A stretch of 64,000 nt of DNA from Neoscytalidium dimidiatum (taxonomy: Eukaryota; Ascomycota; Dothideomycetes; Botryosphaeriales; Botryosphaeriaceae), in contig CM074703.1 of the NCBI GenBank assembly GCA_037367355.1, positions 2,294,001-2,358,000 of the forward strand, given 5' to 3'. Below the pieces are notes generated by a model. That model made no database searches. It saw only the letters and a list, made by a program, of their open reading frames with translations, and was not told the origin of the DNA. The position numbers and the translations under genes are program-made. This document shows, in pieces, positions 59,083 through 64,000 of this stretch (positions are counted from its first letter, which is position 1; the number at the start of each line of letters is the position of its first letter).

Positions 59083-61262
59083 CGCCATCCTGCATAGACC
59101 TCGAGACGACATGCACCGCAGCAGACCTGCAGGGCAGACATGGCGGAGCTGCATTGCGTGTGAAGCCTGGCTGTGTTTGGCAAGCAGATGAGATCTGGGA
59201 ACATCAGCGGGCATCGAGAGCAGCACGCAGTGCGGGTGCCAATTTGAAATCCTGAGGCCAGTTGATATATCAAACTTGCTGCTACCAGGTACTTCGCAGC
59301 TCACACAGGGAAATGCTTCGCCACCATGATTCATGATTCATGAGCGCTGCCGGTGAGGCTGAACCCCACAGCATGGCGGCAGCAATGGCGTCTCTGGCAG
59401 GAATTGATAGCGGAGAGCTTAGCTGGAGTAGTGCTGTGCGACGCTCTGTGTAGTCTTGATGAGGGTCGTTTTTGCTTTTGGCCTAACGCAGTTCCTCCTC
59501 CGCAAAGAGGCGCCAGTCGAGCAAGATCGGCGGCGCCGTTGGACCTGATGGCTGAAAAGGGCAGCCGGCCATGTGGCCCTGGTTGCATGTCGAGCTTCCC
59601 ACATCGACTCGCTCTCCCGCGCTGTTTTTCTTTTCTGCCCGTTGCTCCGACCATCCAATACACCACCCACGCCGGATCCCCAATTGCGCCCCGGCGCCTG
59701 CGTCTATCTCCGCGTCTACCTTTTATCGCGCGGTATGCGGTGTGTTTAGTGCTTCATATTACGCTGTGGGCAGTGCAGGCGAATACTATGGGCCGGAGCA
59801 GCCCGCCGGCCGGCCGGGAAGCGGGAAGCCTGCCGCATGCCCACCGCTCGCGCGTTTCACAGCCCACCCCAGGAAAGCATCCTCTTACACACGCCCATGG
59901 TCTCATCAGCCGAATGCCGGTCTGCCCTCTCACACGTCCCTGTCTCAGCATTCCCTGAGGCACCCGCGACTTCTAGAAAGAAAAAAAAAACCCCCCTGCA
60001 AAACACCGTACAATATGAACTGATGCAACCCTCCCGCCGCCTTGTGCCCAACCCGCCCCGAGGCCGGCGGCCCAGGAGAGAGGCCCCCGGGATCCCTGTT
60101 GCTGCGCTGCACCCTTCCTGCTCTAGCTATTTTGCTTCGAGTCTGCTGCCTGCCTGGAACTCCCTTTTCTCCGGCGCCGTATGCCCGTCGCTCTCAGCCT
60201 AGACCCTCGAGCGTCGGCCCGGCGCAGAAGCAATGTCGCAAGGCTATGCCTTGTCCAGCGCTGCCCGTGCCTCTAACGGCATCATGCCCCGGCCCTGGCC
60301 GCTGCGGGGAAAGGCGGTCGCCTTGTTGCACGCTGCAAGTCCTTGCAGCACGTGCTTGAACGGACCAAGAGTCCGCTGCACGCGCTGCCCGGCTGCGAAG
60401 GGAGGGAGGGTGGAAAGCGTTCATCGGAATGCCTGTTCATCGGTGACGCCATGCCTGATGTTGTGGGCTTCCTGATGCGATCGCAATCCCGTAACTCCAG
60501 CAGGACTGGCTTGAAACCTGAAGCTGGGAACACTCGTCATCTCAAACTCTGCCTTCCTGGCACTTGCGTTTGGGCAGCACCCACACCAACCCACCCTTGA
60601 GCAACGTTGGACTTAGCTGAGGAAAATAGAACACCGTGCATTGCGCGGAGCCTTGCAAGCGAGCTAAAGATGCTGGTAACTACGTCAGGATTGTAGCATC
60701 TAAGGGAAAGTAGGAAAACCAAAGAATCTGAGAGAAAAGAACCATGAAGAGTTCAACGTGCAGCAGGGCGTGCATGACGACGTGTGCGCAAACGTGTGGT
60801 ATCTACCCAACCAAGAAAATTCACAGCAAGAGCGCCATCCATTCCCATCCCCAGATCTGCCGGTCCCCGAGATCGCCATATGAACTTCAAAAATCCACAG
60901 GAGAAACGAAAAGGAACAAAGGAGGTATGCGCTGAGCTCAATGCCAGGAAATCGGAAGAGAATAATTGGCCGAGGCCAAGCTCAGCCTACAGCGAGAACA
61001 ATGACCTCCGCTTCCCCTGCCCCTATTCTTCCCAAAACATAGCCCTTCGTGACATATCAAATGAACACCGGGTATACTGAAGTTTCCAAAAAACCAATTG
61101 ATTGCGCCAAACAAACATGTAATCGAAAGGACCTCCTTACTTTTAATATCGTACGGTGGTGCATAGGTGTACGGAACGAATCGAATAACTCGTGTCAAGT
61201 CGTCAGAGGTTGCGAGGAAGAAGCCGAGTATTAGTACGGTAGTTGATGATTCAACGGAAGTC

Positions 61263-64000
61263 TTAGGTCTCCTCCATTAAAGCCTCGTCACCAGCCTCGC
61301 GCCACTCACGAGAACGCTCAGACATCTTCTTGATGCCCGAAATGCGTTCCGCCCAGAGAGACTCGGCTGGTGTGCGGAAGGTGTAACCCCGCTGCGAGCT
61401 GATAGTGCCAATAGCTTGCAATACAGCCTTGCGAGAATCGCGGCCGAAAACGGCCGGGTGATTGATCCATTCAAGCGATGATTCAAGCTCGGCGTCGAGC
61501 GCGGACATGGCGTTCGGATCGATTCCAGCGGCGGGAGTGAAGGGATTTTCTGTATTAGGGGAAGGAGTGCGTGGGCGAGTTGGCGTTTCGCTAGTAGGAG
61601 ACGGTTGTGCAGTTCCTTCGGAGCTAGGATTGCTGGGCGGTGCACTAGATGGTGGTGGTCCAGGGGGCGGCGGCAATGGAGGTAGCCCTCCCTTTGCCAG
61701 TCCCTTAAGGATACTCCTAGTCTCGCTAAGAAGGTGATGGGCACGCTCGTGCTGACCACGCGATACGAGTGTGAGTGCCCGCGTCAGCATATCGGAGGTG
61801 AGCAATTCCATTCGCCTTTGCACAACTGATGGGTGCGGGGGGATAGGTGGCGTCATCGGACGATTCTTGGAGTTTCGGTTCCGGGAAGGAAGCATTGTGA
61901 TAGCCAACAGCGAAGGACGCGGCAGATGAGATAGAGTACCCTCACGCATGATATCGCCATACGTGAGATCAGCCTGAATGAGAGGTACTTCTTCAACACT
62001 TAGGCTTCGTTGATCATCTTGGTCCAGAGGCCCTCCAAGAGCTTCCAGGCCAGACACGATGGTCTCCCATGGGTCTTGTGGAAGCTGTTCGGGGGAGCCA
62101 GAGTCGGGAGTGATGGCCAGTTGGACAAGGATATCTTAATTGTGTTAGTTAGCATCTCACCCTATAATTAGAAGTACGAATACTCACCTCTCTTGTCGCC
62201 GAAGCGAAGGTCACCAAGTGACGCCTCGGCATCCCTTCCGGTTGCGCGCTTGGTGATCTGCAAAGCCCCGCTGATCTTCACGAATTTCGCCGGAGAACCC
62301 TCGGGGAGTCTCAGCTTGAGCTTCACGTTCTGGTGCGAAGTGGTTTGGAGTGATCCAAGCGATCCGGCGACGCATTCACGTAGCATCATCCAGTCCTTCA
62401 CATATGTGTACGATGCCTTGGTGCGTGTTGAGAGCTCGATCATCGTATCCGGCTTGTGTGTCAAGCCCAAGCCGAAGGAATGAATAGTTACCCTGTTAAT
62501 GAAAGTCAGCTTGCCGCATATAGGGAGAGCCGGAATGAAGATCAACGTACTTAGCGGCTTCGGCCCGCGACACCACGAAGTCAACGCTTTCCGCGTCGGA
62601 AGTCGACGAGTCGGAGATGAGTAATATACTCGATAGCGGATTGGTCGACCGGCGCTGCATGAGTAGATCCATGGCAACATTCGCTCCTTCCACGACATCC
62701 GCTCGCAAGCTTTTCTGTCCGACCGGACGAATCGAGTCGAGAACCTTCGGCCAGCCGGCCCAAGCCTTGGTAGTCATGCCTACCAGAGGAACACCGCCCC
62801 CACTTGAGCCGAAAGTGACCAGGCCCATTCTATCCCGCTCGCCAAGGTTTGCAACCAAGAATCTCAAAGTGTCTCGGAGAAGGGAAATCTTCAGGCCTTG
62901 CATGGATGATGAGACCGGAATGACGACAACGAGATCGATGGGTACATGGAACGAAGAAATCGGTCTTCCATCGCTGGCACCGACACGGGAGCTAGTGTAC
63001 TCTGTTGGTGCTGTCACGTTCGATCGCGCTGCACCGTACGAATTCACCGACGACACCCTTCTCTTCGTGGATCTGTAGTCCTCCTCATCGGTGCCGGAGT
63101 TGTCCTGATCTATGTCTTGCATACGCATCTGGGGCTCCGTGTGGATGTCCAAGAGAGCGCGCTTCCAAAGTTCAAGCTGCCTGAGATCGCGGAATTGTAG
63201 GTGGAAAGCTGGAAGCTCTGCAACAGAGAGGCTCAAGGTGAGAATTGCTTCATCCGGGGAGGACTCAACGTGCTTCAAATGCTTTTTAATCAGGATGGAG
63301 CCCTTGAGAGTGCATTTCGGCCTCTTGCTCATAGTGGTCTCTGCACCGTCCCATTGGGAAACCTGCTGATGGCTAGACTTCTTCTCCTTGACGCAGATGA
63401 GCATATCCGAAAAGAGATAGCACTCCAAGTCTTGCCAGGATTGGCGATCCTTGCCAACGCGGATATGGCCATGCAAGCGGAGTTTTCCAAACCTGTACAC
63501 GTTAGCGTCACGCTCACAGTGCGTGGAGGGATATCTAAAAATACCTTGAGAAGTCCAAGCCATGCCAGTTGTCCACCCGTGCGTGCAGGTCCTCGGTGGC
63601 CTCTTCGAGCACTTCGGGGTTCATGTAAATATGTTCTAATGCTCTTGAAGGCGCTGGTGACTTGGAGCGGCCGTGGTGCTCGTCGCCATGCATGGATGGT
63701 GCTGGTGGTACAGAACGAATGTCGTCGGGATCGGCCCGCCATTTCCCCTCGGGTACTTCGACGGTGACAAGACAGGTCAGGCTCTGCTGCTGACGCGATC
63801 TGCTGACAGTGGGGAATTCGCTGCGAACAGTGACGGTGGGGGGAGGAATTGGGTTCTTGACAGGAGCGCGGGGGCTCAGAGTAGTTTCCATGGAATGCAA
63901 GTCGTAGTCGTGCCGCCGGCCTGTCGGGTCATACGCGTGTTCTCCAGATGATGCAACCCCGGTAGCGCCACTATCGCTCCTTGCATGCGCACGCGACTGC
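61263..64000 (-). CDS. PH-VWA protein with Ste5/Far1-like architecture, 5' end missing
   Basis: Exons on the minus strand are 64000(partial)-63545, 63492-62551, 62492-62188 and 62134-61263; about 857 residues lie in the window and the frame is open to its edge. After a Pro/Ser-rich segment comes a PH domain (FGKLRLHGHIRVGKDRQSWQ ... LRQLELWKRALLDIH). A von Willebrand A domain (PIDLVVVIPVSSSMQGLKI ... ILLISDSSTSDAESVDFVV) and an associated beta-domain follow, and the C-terminal tail is Pro-rich. The VWA metal site is degenerate: the Asp of DxSxS is Pro. The order PH then VWA is that of Ste5/Far1-type pheromone MAPK scaffolds, which also carry an N-terminal RING. That part would lie beyond the window, so the scaffold role is inference. 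Introns are 52-58 nt. Confidence 0.85.

Larger units (their letters stand above)
54650..61262. other. Gene-free 6.6-kb region
   Basis: The largest stretch without a supportable protein gene. Open frames are short, overlap on both strands and lack domains, signal peptides or coherent introns. It contains a tRNA-like 5' half near 55.1 kb, a CT repeat at 55809-55825 and a CCAGAG repeat at 59059-59082. The 56.8-60.4 kb part is GC-rich. A long non-coding transcript or fast-evolving genes cannot be excluded. Confidence 0.5.

Noticed and set aside
59353..59958. 201-codon frame
   Set aside because: Low-complexity Pro/Ser/Arg content, overlapping frames on both strands, no recognisable feature.

Overview
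The window looks like nuclear DNA of a filamentous ascomycete (Pezizomycotina, most likely Dothideomycetes). Genes are split by short introns, mostly 49-116 nt, with GT..AG ends and a CTAAC-like branch point close to the acceptor. There are no operons, and the gene content is fungal: GH3 and GH92 secreted glycosidases, an extracellular intradiol dioxygenase, a PIR/GPI wall protein, an AA1-like small secreted protein, several F-box genes, and an arginine-specific carbamoyl-phosphate synthase small subunit preceded by an arginine attenuator peptide uORF. Class level is inference from style and gene families. Pezizomycotina is much safer than Dothideomycetes.

Layout. 1-12 kb: the 3' end of a type-B carboxylesterase, an F-box gene, an SDR oxidoreductase, an RGG-box protein, an orphan coiled-coil protein, an amidase and a small F-box-like gene. 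12-16 kb: no convincing gene. 16-20 kb: a repeat-bearing GPI wall protein and a small secreted protein. 22.8-34.6 kb, a secretion-rich stretch: a GH3 beta-glucosidase, a GH92 alpha-mannosidase, a Nudix gene with a broken reading frame, and an extracellular intradiol dioxygenase. 35-52.6 kb, mostly core cell biology: GCN5 histone acetyltransferase carrying an N-terminal PHD-type finger, CPA1 with its spliced leader peptide, a second GH3 beta-glucosidase, an atypical SDR, an ArfGAP, ETF-beta and an acidic F-box gene. 53-54.6 kb: another F-box gene. 54.7-61.2 kb: about 6.5 kb without a supportable gene. 61.3-64 kb: most of a PH-VWA protein with Ste5/Far1-like architecture, cut by the window edge.

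Functional themes. Two secreted beta-glucosidases, an alpha-mannosidase, a carboxylesterase and an aromatic-ring dioxygenase suggest saprotrophic or plant-associated nutrition, but they are interleaved with housekeeping genes and do not form an obvious co-regulated cluster. No secondary-metabolite backbone gene, intact transposon, CRISPR array or rRNA was seen. The most informative details are the arginine attenuator peptide split over three exons, the PHD finger fused to GCN5, the one-base frame break inside a Nudix box, two GC-AG introns with 9-nt and 17-nt micro-exons, and a short repeat pair differing only by transitions.

Exon boundaries were assigned by hand from splice consensus and reading-frame continuity. 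For every complete spliced gene the summed exon length is a multiple of three.
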